Part shown: in pieces, positions 24,976 to 38,566 of the stretch | How the letters are laid out: each line of letters opens with the position of its first letter | How positions within the stretch are numbered: the stretch's first letter is position 1 | NCBI RefSeq assembly: GCF_019703515.2 | Contig: NC_059368.1 | Coordinates: 30,416,289-30,480,288 of the forward strand | Direction of reading: 5' to 3' | DNA length: 64,000 bases | Origin: Myxocyprinus asiaticus | Taxonomy: Eukaryota; Chordata; Actinopteri; Cypriniformes; Catostomidae | Made by a program: the position numbers and the translations under genes | Notes under the pieces: model-generated | What the model saw: the letters and a program-made list of their open reading frames with translations, nothing else | Told to the model about the DNA's origin: nothing | The model's database searches: none

Positions 24976-25628
24976 AACTGAAAGACCCCATGAAATGGCT
25001 TGATGAGCACGGTTTTCTTTTTTATGTTGACACAGTATATTGAATAGGAAGTTTAGGTGGGACATATCAAAGGGCTTGTCACTTTTTAAATAGCCAATAG
25101 CTACTTGTTACTTGCTATTTATTGCTAGTTAGAGGCAGTTGAAATCTAAGGGAGGGACTTTTTTTATTTTGGCAAGCAATTGCCTGGAAAAAAATTTGAA
25201 TACGCCCATGAGTGCAAGAGAGTGCATTTTACTTGTTCATTTTAAATGTGTATAATTTTGTTAACTTTTTAGAGGTACACTGGCATTTAGATTGCCTCAA
25301 AGCTAACAGACATGAACTAAACACCACAAAAATCAGACACGGTGGTTGTGCTCTAAAATTACATTTTTACTCCATTAACAGTTAGGTTTAGGGTTGGGGT
25401 TTGGGTTAGGGAGCAGTGTTAATAAAATATGTATTCCTGTTGATGGTATTACATCATTTAAACCTAAAAATACAACTCGCTTCTGGCGCCACCATGTGGA
25501 CTTTGCACCTCAACCACAATTCCAGCTTCGCCCACTGGGGGCAGTGGTTCGAAATTCAGTAATCACAGAACTTTTGGCCTCCTGTTGCTGAATTCACAGT
25601 GTGATCAGTCTGCTCATGGGGTCTTTAA
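24976..25628. mobile_element. MITE with AAAGACCCCATGA ends, beside a dab1 exon
   Basis: Left end gaaagaccccatgaaa and right end tcatggggtctttaa are inverted copies. The interior is non-coding and includes a degenerate ttaggg-like stretch at 25381-25412. The element ends only about 75 bp upstream (in gene direction) of the exon at 24292-24900. Confidence 0.75.
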
Positions 25629-26148
25629 GTAGACACTTCTCTATTCCAACCGATCAGCATTAAAGACAGTTCTTTAAACCAACAAACAAGCTTTTCCATA
25701 AATCTTTACATAAAGAATGCTCACAAGAACACTTCATTATGATCTTGTGTTGTAACCTTTACAATTCGGTTAAGGACCTTTAGGCTACAGCATTACATCA
25801 CTTGATGACTAGGCTAAAATGACCTAGATTTCCATAATGAAAAAGGTCCTTATGGCTCAGATTAACTATTGTAAGTACTGCTCACAATAGGCTTGGGCTA
25901 AATGAATAGCAACGCTCTTTAAAAGAGGCTATTACACTCATATCACATTGAGGCTTTTTTTTTTTTTTTCATTACACATCTTGCTCTTTCTTTTCAATTA
26001 GCAACAGTAATTCAAATAATAATAATAATAATAAAAAAAGTTGTATCTTTTCTATGTGACATGCCACACACCCTGTGGAAGCATGTCTGTAATATTACGC
26101 TATGCAGCATAGAGGCATCAGATCAGTTGCAACTGGGTTGCTCACACA

Positions 26149-26360
26149 ATGAGTTTAAGACAGCATAAGGGTAAGTAAATGATGAGAGAATTATAATTTT
26201 TGGGTGAACTGTTCTTTTAAAGGGAAATGAAAATTCTCTCATCATTTACTCACCCTCATGCCATCCCAGATGTGTATGACTTTCTTTCTTCAGCAGAACA
26301 CAAAGAATTTTAGAAGAATATCTCAGCTCTGTAGGTCCTCACAATTCAAGTGAATGGTGA
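26149..26360. repeat. Exact 212-bp duplicate of 23050-23261
   Basis: Read base by base, this segment is identical to 23050-23261 (offset 3,099). It spans the junction between the right half of one MITE and the left half of the next, so it copies a composite and not a single element. Flanks differ on both sides. Confidence 0.9.
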
Positions 26361-28579
26361 AGTAGTGATATATTGTATTAATAATAACAACCTCATTCTG
26401 CATATATAAAAATAACCTTAACTGTAATATTTTACACGAACACTGCAAAATGATAAAGTCTCTTTGCCAATAGCATGTCATTGAGCTGTGCATCACAGGA
26501 ACATTGGCTTCCCCATGACATGAATCAGTATATCATTGACTCAAATACCTCCACCACGATTACGAGGTCTCGCATTTTACAACATCACCGTAAAACTGTG
26601 TATTGACCGATATAATTCTCGTATTATTTCTTTTGTGCATTCTCGTTTTAGCTTTTAAAAAGTTCAGTGTCATTATGAAATGTGTGCTCATCCTCCATAT
26701 CTAATGACTTCAGAAATTGAAGAAGACCTGACAACATTTCCAGTAAGTGGTAGCTGATTTTACTGTGCATTCAGGAAATTTATAGGGAGCGAACATTTCA
26801 GTGCACAGACTTTGAAAGTGTGACTGCCCTAGAAATGGCTGACTCCCAAGGCTGTGTACTTACTATTAAAGGTGCACTCAGTAATTCTAATCCAATGCAC
26901 TTTTTGTCAAATTATGTTGTTCTGTGAGTGGGCTGAAAAAAAAATCTAGTATCTGTACACAGCCCTGGCTCTGTAAATGGGACAAAAACAAAGTGGATCA
27001 GACCAATCCACACAACACTACTCCAGCCAATCCACAACAGGGGGTGGTTCCTGCGCATGCACAAAATGGGGGGTGGGGGCAGAGCGAGAGGGAAATTCAT
27101 TAGAAGAGTGATGGCAAATCTGGCTGATGCGAACTTTCTAAACGTTTCCAATAAGGACAAATGGCTGAGAAACAGACCAAGAGAAAAAGGTCAGACAAAT
27201 ATAAACTAAAAAAAGAAGGATTATGATAAGTCAAGGGCTAGGAGCTGCGTCAACATCGGTGAGGCTTTTCATCAGTGGAGAGACCTCCAAGAGGTAAAAG
27301 GCTTGAAGACGGATGCAGAAGTTGCTCTTTTTCTTCTCGATAGGTGGGTAATATGTGAAGATTCGCTGCCCAACTCTGAAAGAATGTACACAACGTGCGT
27401 CTGTCTGCTCTTCCTTCAGGTTACTGTAGTAATCCTAGTAAGCACTCGAGTACTCGTGCCCAACCCTAATAGTTACAGTCCTGGACACCTGTTGGTCGAT
27501 ACAGTGTTCCAGCCATGCTAAAATATACTGTAATATAATAACATCTGTGATGCGAAACACCTGTTCAACATATCAATGCACAGTACAAATAGTGGATCAA
27601 TATTTTTGTTGCATGGCAAAATTCTGTTATGTCATATATAATATTTTCTAGTGAAAGGATGGCACTTACTTAATTTGCTTAGTACAGTAATGCTTTAATG
27701 AAAATGTGTGTCCTGAATATTTGCTACATACAATTATGTAGTGATGATTTGTTTAAAAGCAAATATGAACTCCAGGCCATGGTATATTGCTAATATTGTC
27801 AATGCTAAAGGGGCTGAAGTCACTTTACTGCATGACAAGTCTTGCAACACTCTTTAGCTGTGACTAAATGTACAATATATCATTGCCTCTTGTATCCTAC
27901 TGCCTAAATAATGGCAATTAAACAGTACTCATTTAGATGATGTATGTACCATTAGTTCTGCCAGCTCACAAGTTGCATCCAAAGTCACATGCAATAAACT
28001 GCCAGCAGGGACAGTAAAATTCTTACTTTAAAGCCAAATAAAGCCAAAATGGCTCCAAAAGCAGAACTGTGCGGGTACAAAATGTCATCATGTTATCATA
28101 ACTGAACTGTGAGAATCCCATCAGGGCAGGTGTGTCGGAGTCAATCCTGGTGTTTATGAATTTACAACACAGAGGGGAGTTTGACTGAGGGAATGAATTG
28201 TAGACAGATGGGATAGATGATACACTACTTGATTCCACACATATCAATGTTGTACTGTTTACTGTTTCAGAGGAAGTCAATCTGGCTGCAACAGATGTCC
28301 CAGAGAGAGTACAATCACTGCACATGGGCTATTTGTTTTTAAGAATTGGTTCAGATATCATGACGGGAGCATTCCAGGAGAATTTTAATTGGTACCACTC
28401 TACATTACAGAGTCCACGTTGCACCGATGTTATGCCAATAGCAATACCATTGTACAATAACAAGCAGCTATACAAAATAATTATGTATAATGTACTTGTT
28501 GTTCATTGCTTTTACTCAGTATTTACTAATGTAATTGCACTGTAACATAAAATCAGTGTTGTGAAATGGCTTCTTACCA

Positions 28580-29244
28580 TTAAAGGCATAGTTCACCTAA
28601 AAAAGAAAATTCTCTCATCATTTACTCCCCCCTCATGCCATGCCAGATGAGTATGATTTTCTTTTTTCTGCAGAACACAAACATAGATTTTAAAAGAATA
28701 TTTCAGCTCTGTAGGTCCTAACAATGCAAGTGAGTGGCGACCAGAACTTTGAAGCTCCAAAAAGCACATAAAGGCAGCATAAGCATAATCCACAAGACTC
28801 CAGTGGTTAAATCCATGTCTTCTGAAGGTGTGGCTGAGAAACAGATCGATATTTAAGAAAATCTACACTTTCACTTCCACATTCTGGTGCGGAACTGACT
28901 TCCACTTTCAAATTCAGCCAGCTACTGGTTGGGGCTGGTCAAAGGTGGAGATTGATAGTAAAAAAAGACTTAAATATTTATCTGTTTCTCACACACACCT
29001 GTCATATCACTTTAGGAGATATAGATTTAACCACTGGAGTCATATGGATGCTGCCTTTACGTATGTCCTTTTGGATCTTTTGAGTTCTGGTCACCATTCA
29101 CTTACATTCTGAGGACCAACAGAGCTGAAATTTTCTTCTAAAAACCTTAATTTGTGTTCTGCATAAGAAAAAAAAGTCATATACATCTGGAATGGCATGA
29201 GGGTGATTAAATGATGAGAGCATTAATATTTCTGGGTGATCTAG
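28580..29244. mobile_element. Fold-back MITE, full length
   Basis: Begins taaaggcatagttcaccta. The left half contains tctcatcatttactcccc and aagctccaaaaagcacataa. The right half is complementary and ends near ctgggtgatcta. Palindromic over about 660 bp. Reading frames inside are incidental. Confidence 0.85.
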
Positions 29245-29981
29245 GGGTCTTATGACGTCCTGTGTAAACATACAGTTTAAAAACTGAAAGACTCCTCCCC
29301 AGTGTAAAAAGAATACATATTAAAACTACTAAGCTACAACAATAATAATGATAATAATCTGAACACAGTAGTATATGACTGCTCACATTTCCATGTCAAT
29401 AGAGACTATTAAGGTTTAGAGACTTGATCTGATTAGTAACAGTGAAGTAATACAAAGCAAGATATTATTCCTAAACATCAGAATATCAGAATATACTATA
29501 ACTTAATTTGGTATACAACTAATGATAAAAATAAGATATGGGAAAACTAAGAGTGGGTGTAGCATATTTTTAACACAGTCAGAAGCAAAAGACAGCTGTT
29601 TAATTTAATTAAAGGGTCAGAGACAGTGTGTAAAATGGTCATGTATGACCTAAAGTATGACTGTTTATTGTACAAGAAGCCTTGTCTAACAGCATAAGTG
29701 GACCCCAAGATGTGCATGTTAAAAAGGCATCATGCAGGTACACATACTGCAGACATATGCACACACTGAGCAGGGATACACTAGGTAGGGATTCAACTGT
29801 GTCCTCTGCAGGACATTTGAAATGCAGATCAATGCACAGGCAAGTAATGAGATAATTTATATTCTTGAGCAGTAGGATGGTGCACCTTATTTAGTCACAA
29901 CTAGGCAGACACATTATTTAATTTACCTCATTATGCCATCATGTAAACACACACATCAGCTGAGGGGAAAATGTCTCAAAC

Positions 29982-30072
29982 CTGAGGGCACAGAGGCAGG
30001 GTTGAAGGGGGTGAACAGTTCAGGCTGGTGGGCCATTGTAGGGTCCAGTGTGCTAGCCGGAGATGCTGGGGT
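29982..30072 (-). CDS. dab1: Disabled-1 exon, Pro/Ser-rich linker
   Basis: A 91-nt exon, phase 0 in and phase 1 out, encoding TPASPASTLDPTMAHQPELF then TPFNPASVPS. It lies between the STPPDITSP segment and GYVTMGAV, the same position as mammalian TPATPGDAFIPSS...TAAVPS. Sequence conservation is limited to TPA, the phenylalanines and the terminal VPS. The exon is about seven residues shorter than the mammalian segment. The acceptor CTTCTGCAG is good. The donor is CAG/GTTTGA. Confidence 0.87.
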
Positions 30073-30415
30073 CTGCAGAAGAGGAAAGAGAAGTTAAAAT
30101 AAAGTATAGACTATATTTACCAAATAACTTACTTAACTTCAGAGCTAGAGAATTTTCAAAATGGTATTCTTCCATACTAGTACAACACAACATTTTCTGT
30201 ATGCTTGGAATACACAAATTACCTATTACATTTATCAAAATGTGCAGTATACAATTAGGGCACACTGGATACCATTTTACATACTTATTTTTTATATTTT
30301 TTTTTAATTTAAATGCAGTATACAATATGTAATCTGCAGTATGCAATATGTTAGCATTCTATTCCGAATATACTCTTAGTCCTTAATGTTTTAGTTCCCA
30401 CATGTGTTCACTTAC

Positions 30416-30478
30416 AGATGGGGAGGTGATATCAGGAGGGGTGGACATGTCTCCAAAAAGCTCTAACTGGTTGATATT
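30416..30478 (-). CDS. dab1: Disabled-1 exon, NINQLELFGDMSTPPD
   Basis: A 63-nt exon in phase 0 on both sides, encoding 21 residues: NINQLELFGDMSTPPDITSP plus S. Mammalian DAB1 has QLELFGDMSTPPDITSP at this point, so identity is clear. ELFGDM is a conserved hydrophobic/acidic patch after the tyrosine cluster. Acceptor TCTGCAG and donor TCT/GTAAGT are canonical. Only 343 bp of intron separates it from the next exon. Confidence 0.96.
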
Positions 30479-31261
30479 CTGCAGATGGATAGGAACATTT
30501 ATCATCACAAAATCAGACCAGTCGACATTAGAGATCAACTTCAACACTCACTGCCATGTCACTCTAGTCTTGGCCACACAATGGCACCTACCTTAGGCAA
30601 ACATTGGTTTGCATAAACAAGGTGACTTATAGGCATGACAATGGGATGATATAGGATATTTGATGATGATGACTTACTATACCTACCTGAATGTACAGTA
30701 GGCATACGTAAATGCAAACAAAGCACGAAAAACTAGTGACAAAGAGACAGTTGGCTTGATTCCTATATTATAACCACAAAATATTTCAATGTCTTTCAAT
30801 ACAAGGCCATTAATTTGCATAAAATCTTTTGATCATGGACTAATTTCTAGGAAGACATTTAATTAATTTCTGTGGGACATATCGCATATTCAGGCTTATT
30901 TCCAAAAGATTTTGGACACCTTGTAAGACCGTTTCTTTTTTGAGTGTGTTTATCAGAAAATGGATCAGATAGTGCAATGCTAGCAGGGAGCAGCTGAACA
31001 ATTCTTGAGCCTTTTAAAGTGACTGCACATGACAGAAAAGCTTTTCTATGCTGCCTCTAAAAATGCTGTTTTGTAAATGTGCTTGAGAGCAGACAAGAGC
31101 GCTATTTTCTCAAAATGAATGCTCTTTCCCTTTTTTTTTACACCAGCAAAATGGTTAAAACCAATACATCTTTATTAAGAAAGAATAATTGCTGTCTCTT
31201 CAGTATCATACTGTAATGCCACCATTTTGACCTCTAATATTCTTCTAATCATTTAAAAATA

Positions 31262-31795
31262 CACTACATGGCCAAATGTGTGTTGACAACCCATTCTAAT
31301 TAAAGAGTTTGGCTAGGCTCTTTAATTCCAGTGAAGAACATTTTTAATTCTATGACATGCTATCGCATTCTAGCGAATTGTGTGTTTCCAACTTTGTGGC
31401 AACAGTCTGTGAAGGGCCCTTGTCTGTTCCAGCATGAGAATGTCCCTGTGCACAAAGCGAGGTCCATAGAGAAATTATTTACTGAGTCTGATGTAAAAAA
31501 CTTGACTGGCCTGTACAAAGCCAAGACCTGAACCCAACTTAACACCTTTGGGATGAATTGAATTGAGGGTCCAGTGCTTGACCTCACTGATGCTCTTGTG
31601 TCTGAATGGGAACAAATCCCTGCAGTCATGTTCCAACATACATGTATAGTGGAAAGCCTTCCTAGAAGAGTGGAAGCTGTTAGGGATGCTACTGTGAGGG
31701 ACTCCCTATTAATGCTATTAATGGGTTTAAAATTAAATGTTTAATAAACAAGGGTGAGGTTTTTTGGGGGTCCACATACTTTTGAACATATAGTG
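31262..31795 (+). mobile_element. Decayed Tc1/mariner remnant, 3' half
   Basis: Ends cactacatggccaaatgtgt and atacttttgaacatatagtg are inverted copies with TA on each side (31260-31261, 31796-31797). The interior encodes, in broken frames, FQHENVPVHKARS (the QHDN-type block of the transposase, with the catalytic Asp changed to Glu) and SEWEQIPAV...VESLPRRVEAV, a typical C-terminal segment. The 5' half of the gene is gone. Confidence 0.82.
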
Positions 31796-34700
31796 TATCT
31801 TAGAATGTTTCTGTTTTCCTTAAGAGAGTAGAGCTGTGTGACTAAAAGGCACAGCACACAGCATAACTCTGTGTGTGACCTTTGAGAGCACTGTAAAAGC
31901 TTGTGTATGTGGTCACAAAGGGAGTAGGGTAAGGAGACATTTATTTCTCACATTTTAGTTTTATGAACCTCATGGTTGGCATGCGAACACAAAAGCCATC
32001 CTATTCAACGGGGTCAGATTGGGGTCATCTATAAGAGCTCTGTCATTTGACTATGGGAAAGAAAGGTAAGGTGTATGACCAGGTTGTTAGGGGAGGTAGT
32101 GGGAAAAGTACAAAGTAAGAGAAGGGGGATTTAGCAGGGATGTAAAATGTTCATAGCGGGTAGTGTGACATTTACTTTCCTGTTCAGGGACTCTACTGGA
32201 GTTTAGAGTGGGCCACAGTGCATAAGTTATTACTTTATGGTAAAATTAAAGCTAGAAGAGGTTGGAGCCCATTTGCAAGAAAATCGACAGCTTGGGGCAG
32301 CATGGGAAGGCCAAGGGCAGGTATGGAGAAACTACAGCCAACCATTGTCCACCTTACCTTAGAGACCAGCAACAGGTCAGTGTCTAGTTCCAAGAGATTG
32401 ATCTATTCATTATGTTTCTTCTGCAATGATAATATGGTGTTAGATGAAAGATGAGATGAGATTTCAACACAAACACACTATGCACAAACACTGTTTTTCT
32501 ATCATGGTGGGGACTTCATTGACCTTCATTGTTTTTATTCTGAGCAAATGATATTTTATGTCACTTAACCCTTATCCTACCCCTAAACTTAAGCCTCGCG
32601 CAAAACGTTTTGCATTTGTAGATTTTCATTAAATCATTATTTAGTATGTATATAGGCCGTTTTCCCTACATATGGTCCCTACAATGTGCACACATATACA
32701 CATACATAGGATTGGACAAATGAAGGTAAGATGAGGTTTATTTTTGGAAGGTGATGAGATGAATGGTACTTCAGTTGAGGCTACGCCTTACCTCACTACC
32801 TCACTGTCTCACTACCCCACCTATCAGTTCATGGCTTCCACATATTACCAGATCAGCTCTCATGAGCACCAGGGCTATAACCATCATAGACATTGAGGGG
32901 GACATGTCCCCCTAATATTCAAGCAAAAGGTAAACCAATATGGGGATTTCAATGGTTGATCTGGTCCACTCAAATACTGAATTTGAGATTACATCTAACA
33001 GGTTGGAGTCAAACAAAATGTAACAGCCAACTGTATTTGTCTTCAAATATCAATGTTCTCTAACCCTATATTTGATGGAAGGAGGGATCAAACAAATATT
33101 ATTTTAAACAGCTGCCAACAGGCTTTAATGGGAAAATAATGTGCTCACATGGGCATCCCTAGAGATAACATGGTAAAAGCAAAAGACCATGAACAACAGC
33201 TGCTCCCATCTTACATTTTGCATTGTGAAAAAGCAGCAAATGCAAGGAGAAGGAAAGAGAGGATTTCATATGAAAGTACAGGAGGGTTGACCATAAATGT
33301 GTGATTTTACATTCTTCAAAGCAAGATTAAAGTTTGTCCAGCAATGTTATCAGAGCAACATATCCAACTTCTTTCAGGCTAATTATTCCCGTAAACATCA
33401 CAGGTTTATACCAAGTTATCCTGCAATTTATCTGGCTAACTAAGTAGGCCACATTTGAAGGACATGATGCAGAATTAACAGTGACAAGATAGACACACAA
33501 CATCTGGATCAAGACATAAAAAACGCAAACAGACATGTAATGCATGCAATAAATCAAGCAAGAACTGCCTCAGTCAGTGTCTTGGTTTGCTAAAGCAGGT
33601 GACCCCTGAGATGGTTAAGTCTGAAGGCCTCTCTGAGTTAGCACTTTGCATTCTATTACTGCTCAGTGTTAAGAATGAAAGGAATGGTACCAGATACAGG
33701 GAAACAATTAAACTGAGTTGTCTGAGAGAGATAAGCAGGAACAAGCCACAACTACTGACATTATATATATGCTAATACTGTGGGCATGAATGGATGGACT
33801 AAAATGAGGGAAAGAAAGAAAGATATCATGACAAAGTGATAGAGAGATAGAGAGAAAGAGAGAGCATTAAACATCGACCAAGTACACAATAAACTTGAAG
33901 CAGTCGAGACATATCCAACTGCAAAGCTGCCATTCATCTCTAAAGAAACAGTTATATCCTCCTTGTCTCCTCCTCTGTGTCACTGTGTGTCATTAATCCT
34001 GTGTGTATGAACCCGCAACGACCAAGAATATTTGCCGTTACATGTATGTTAAAGTAAAACCGAAAATATTTGTGTTCACTTTCAAAATCACCGTCTAAAG
34101 TTTTAAATGGCGCATGTATATCACAGCCAGTGTTTAATCTTCACATGCTCTCCAGGAGCTAATCTAAATGGCCTGACTCCACGGTATGGGTTGGTGATGG
34201 CCTCAGTTAATTTGGAGTGCTCACATAATGCGCTGCTGCACTGGAAAATGAGACTCAAAAATGTGTTCATGATTGGCTTTTTTATATTCTAATTTTAAAT
34301 CACTTATATGGATAGTAAAATGTGATTAGAATTTAAAGTGTCCAATAATCGCGGTTCTCAAATAATCACGGTTAAATCAATTGTTTGCGATCAGGAGATG
34401 TAATAATCGCAAAAGGTCTACATGAATCCTCATTTGTGTTTTTAGTTTACAGTTTTATTGTAGGTCTATTATTTTAACGTTACCAAAGATTATTTGCATT
34501 GTCTGAGGCAGAACATTTTAATTTAAACCTAATTAAGAGTCTTCTATTGAACTCGTTTTAGCCATATCAAGGGTTTTACCTCTTAAATGTATGGTATTTT
34601 TGTATGTATTATTCTAGCGGGCATATTCAGTTGTTATGTGCTAAAGTAAAATAGTTAGACAACACACCATCACTGTCACAAATTACAAGTATACTATGAT

Positions 34701-36189
34701 TATTATTGTGAGTTTTCACTGCAAAACACCACAAAAACGCAGCAAATTAATCGAAATTTTTGAGAAAATCTGTAGCAAATTCAGTCATTTTGGGCAGCAA
34801 TAATTAGGAAAAGGTGCCGCAAAATCATGGTGGGACTGACTTGCAGACTAGGACAATCAGTTCAACTATCTAACGCTGAAGTTGTAAACCTTGAAAATGG
34901 TGTAAAATGTGTAATTTCTGTGCACACCAAATGGAATTGGAAAAAAAAAAAAGACTTGTTTTTAAGCAGGTTTGTCAAACACTCCCCCAATCTGCCATTG
35001 GTCAAACAAACACATACCACAGTCCTGTCTTAAACTAAAGACATTGGTTGTGCCAATGATGCTATGTCAGGCCGAACTGAACATTCATAAAAAAAGAGCA
35101 ATGTTTTGACAGCACCACAAAGCTACTCGGTTTATATTTTCCGAGAGTAATGAACCTACGAATGGCTTACTTATAGTTGTCTATCCAGATTAGGCTGGAG
35201 ATAGCAGAAGTATAAAATAAAAAATAAAAAAATAAAAAATGCACACATCACCTTTGTACCATAGAATGGGCCTCAATCATGAAAAATGAGCATAACAAAT
35301 TTCTGCATAAACTGTGCATATCACCAACTGATCCATGAATATAACAATTTTTATTTGTTTGTCATGTTGCCAGGGTAATAGTGTTCATTACGCATCGTTT
35401 TACATTTTTTGAAGGTCATTGCGCTGAAACTGCCGAACTTTACTAGGCCAAGAAGCTGAATTAAATGATATTACCAGCCCAAGAGATGCCATCAAATTAA
35501 TCTCTTTACACACCACTGGGGATAATGGGAAAGGTGACAGCTGGGTCCCATTGAGATGAACTGTCAGTCGAACCACCCTGCATGCTGCTGAAACCTTATT
35601 ACTGATGAATATCACGAGTACTGATAACTACCTCTTTATCGGTTATTATAACAAACTACCTCTCCTCTGAAAGTATGACTCACGTGATATAATTCCATAA
35701 CTGGAAATACTCTGTTTACACTTAACAGTCTCCATGGCAACATTTAGTACAGTGGTGAGGGTAAATATTAGTCTTTTGGGTAAATTTACTCGTTTGGAGC
35801 TGTTTTTGCTTAATCCCATGTAAAGCACTGCCAACCTCGTTCACATTAATTTTCTCACAATACATCAGCCCACTTTTCTATCATCATCATTACAACTGAC
35901 TATCAATTAACTCTCCCCTAGGAGAAAATAATTATCTTCATATGTGTTCTGTGTGCTTTCAGTGCTGCCCATTTCATAAAGGCTGGAGTGTTAATGTCTT
36001 ATGTTATGACTGATTATATAACCACAGGGACTGAAACAACTGAGAACCACAGCTGCGAAAATGAACAAAACGAGGAATGGCAAGGGGGTGAAAAGAAAAA
36101 GAACAAAACTCAATAGTTATTCAAGGACAGTGCTTTAGCAAATACTGTTTATAAGCAATTCTGTATTTTGCATGAACACTTCACTTCTT

Positions 36190-36847
36190 TTTTTTCTTTT
36201 ATTTATCCCCTTTTCTCCCAATTTGGAATGCCCAATTCCCACTACTTAGTAGGTCCTCGTGGTGGCAAGGTTACTCACCTCAATCTGGGTGGCAGAGGAC
36301 AAGTTTCAGTTGCCTCCGCTTCTGAGACAGTCAATCCGTGCATCTTATCATGTGGCTCGTCGTGCATGACACCGCGGAGACTCCGCACATGGGGGTTCAT
36401 GCTACTCTTTAATCCACGCACAACTTACCATGTGCCCCATTGAGAGTGAGAACCACTAATCGCGACCACGAGGAGGTTACCCCATGTGACTCTACCCTCC
36501 CTAGCAAATGGGCCAATTTGGTTGCTTGGGAGACATGGCACACCCTGGATTTGTGTGTATTGTATACTGTACATGGTATGTTATTATTTTTATATTGTGT
36601 TATGTGTAATTATGTGTATATTAGATTTTAAATTGTGTTGTGTAACTCTGATGTTTATTGTAAATTGGTATATGTCTCATCACTGTCACGACTACTATGT
36701 TGCTCGGAACTGCACACAAGAATTTCACACACTATTGCACTTGTGTATATGGTTGTGTGACAATAAAAGTGATTTGATTTGATTCGAACTCGCGACTCCA
36801 GGTGTGGTAGTCAGTGTCAATACTCGCTGAGCTACCCAGGCCCCCCT
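36190..36847 (-). mobile_element. tRNA-like SINE, interrupted
   Basis: On the minus strand the head has an A-box-like tagctcagcgag (complement of 36826-36837) and a B-box-like agttcgaatc (complement of 36781-36790). The body contains ggtaacctcctcgtggtcg and gtggtaagttgtgcgtgg. A 230-bp insertion separates the head from the body (next entry). Non-coding despite several frames. Confidence 0.72.
36552..36780 (+). mobile_element. 5'-truncated LINE tail inserted in the SINE
   Basis: The stretch ends ctgcacacaagaatttcaca, then tgtgacaataaaagtgattt and a gattt repeat, which is the classic 3' end of an L2/CR1-type teleost LINE. It breaks the expected SINE sequence ccctggattcgaactc. gatt is present at both borders. 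The insertion is on the opposite strand to the SINE. Confidence 0.65.
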
Positions 36848-38030
36848 AACACTTCAATTCTTGAGTTAGCAAAGGCATGTGGAATTGCACACACTGATAG
36901 GATACAGTTGCAATTTGCACAATTTTCCGTTTGCACTAAAAAAAATAGTCAACGACTTAATTTAAATAAGCCTGATGCAGTGCTAAACTTGCGAACATAG
37001 CCCCTGGTTAAATCTGATTGTGGGTGGTTAGTAAATAAGATATAGTTTTTGTTTTGTTTTTTGCAATGAAATGCCGTACTCAAGTGGGTTAACTGTTTAA
37101 GAAATCACCCCAATGTTTGGTTTGAAAAAAAAAAAGAAAAAAAAAATACAATTGAAAATGGTTAAATAATAATGCCGAGCTACAAGGCCTGTGCACTAGC
37201 AAAATATTCCTGAAGACTTACAACACAAAACAGATATACAGCTTTACAGTTCTAAAGCCAATTCTGTAGAGCTGAAAGAGTTATTTTATGGGTTGCAGCT
37301 GTGCAGATTTTGCTTGGACAGGAATGAAAAAATGGTGATGTAGGATCAGGAGGCCACACAACTTATATTGAAAAGGGAGAGAGGAAGAAGGCTGAAAATG
37401 TGAGCAAGAGAAAGACAAAAAAGTGTGAGAAGGTGTTTGAAAATATTATGGAATATTTGGGCAGAGACGTCAGACAGAGGCACAGGATGATACGAGGGCT
37501 TAGATGAGAAAATTCCAACTGAGCTGGAGCATTGTTTTCTAGGTCTAGAAAAACTAAAACTAAATAAATAAATAAATACTGTATTGAGGACACCAATATT
37601 AGACTCAACCAACTGCAGGGTAAGAGAGGCGATAATGGAGTTGTATGTGTTGGGGAGGGTGGTAGAGATGAGGGGTTTAGGCATTTAGCTTAGCTAAGAC
37701 TGAATAAACAGAGCAGCTATAACACAAGAAAGGTACAGACAGCAAAGACACTGGCCAGAACATGGAAAATCAACCATTTTATATCAAAATGTAAACGTTG
37801 AGGCCGAAAAGCCAAACAATAAATATCATCTGCTATTTAAAGAAAGAGAGCAAATGTTTATTTTTTATTTTTTTTTTTTTTTTTTGTGTGCAAATTTTCG
37901 ACCAAAATTTGGTGTGACTGGTTTGCCATCTCTCATTTAAATTTCTTAACTGTCACCATAGACACTACACATATTTGTCATCTTTTATTGTAGATCACGC
38001 ATGATTCCGTGACATTCATGGTGTGGTATT

Positions 38031-38566
38031 AAAGGTGCTGTAAGCAATATTAGCCATTCTGGAACTTCCGCCAAGCTTAGCCACTGAATAAGACACGCCT
38101 CCTCCTTCCAAAACTCCACCCTCCAAAGATACCTTTGTATCGTTGAGACCGTTGTAATCAGAGATGGAGCAGAAGTGCAGCAGTTATCTCAATGTTGTCA
38201 AAGTTGTCAAAAGCAACCATAGCAATTTAGCAATCTTGCATGACAAACTAGCCACAGACAACTGAAGCTGAATATCATGTAAGTTGAATGATCTGCTTCA
38301 ACTACAACTCTCTCAGCTTCCTTCTTCCCATATATGGGCTGCTCTGTGAATTTGCAAAATGATTGACGGTCAGAAAACGCCTCCAATTCTTCTGATTGGC
38401 TAAACAAATAATCTGACCCACGGTCACATTTTTGCTAAGAGTACAGAGCCTAAGGGTGTCACAGAGACAGGTGTGATATATCAGAACACCTAATTCAGTG
38501 AGATCTGGCAGGTAATAAGAACATTTCCTGAGTGCCATTCCATAGAAAATCACTTACAGCACCTTA
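38031..38566. mobile_element. MITE with AAGGTGCTGTAAG ends
   Basis: Left end aaaggtgctgtaagcaa and right end cacttacagcacctta are inverted. The 536-bp interior is non-coding. It begins about 420 bp downstream, in gene direction, of the exon at 38985-39038. Confidence 0.75.

Larger units (their letters stand above)
24901..29981 (-). other. dab1 intron, 5.1 kb
   Basis: The donor gtttga at 29981-29976 is weak (GTTTGA instead of GTAAGT), but reading phase and homology support it. The acceptor is strong. It contains the MITEs listed separately, a possible fragment starting taaaggtgcactcag at 26868, and otherwise unrecognised sequence (27200-28570). Confidence 0.8.

Noticed and set aside
25381..25412. 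Interstitial telomere-like ttaggg sequence
   Set aside because: Only a few degenerate units inside a MITE. No regular array.
36781..36847. A tRNA gene on the minus strand
   Set aside because: A and B boxes are present, but the sequence continues into a SINE body and does not close an acceptor stem that I can see.
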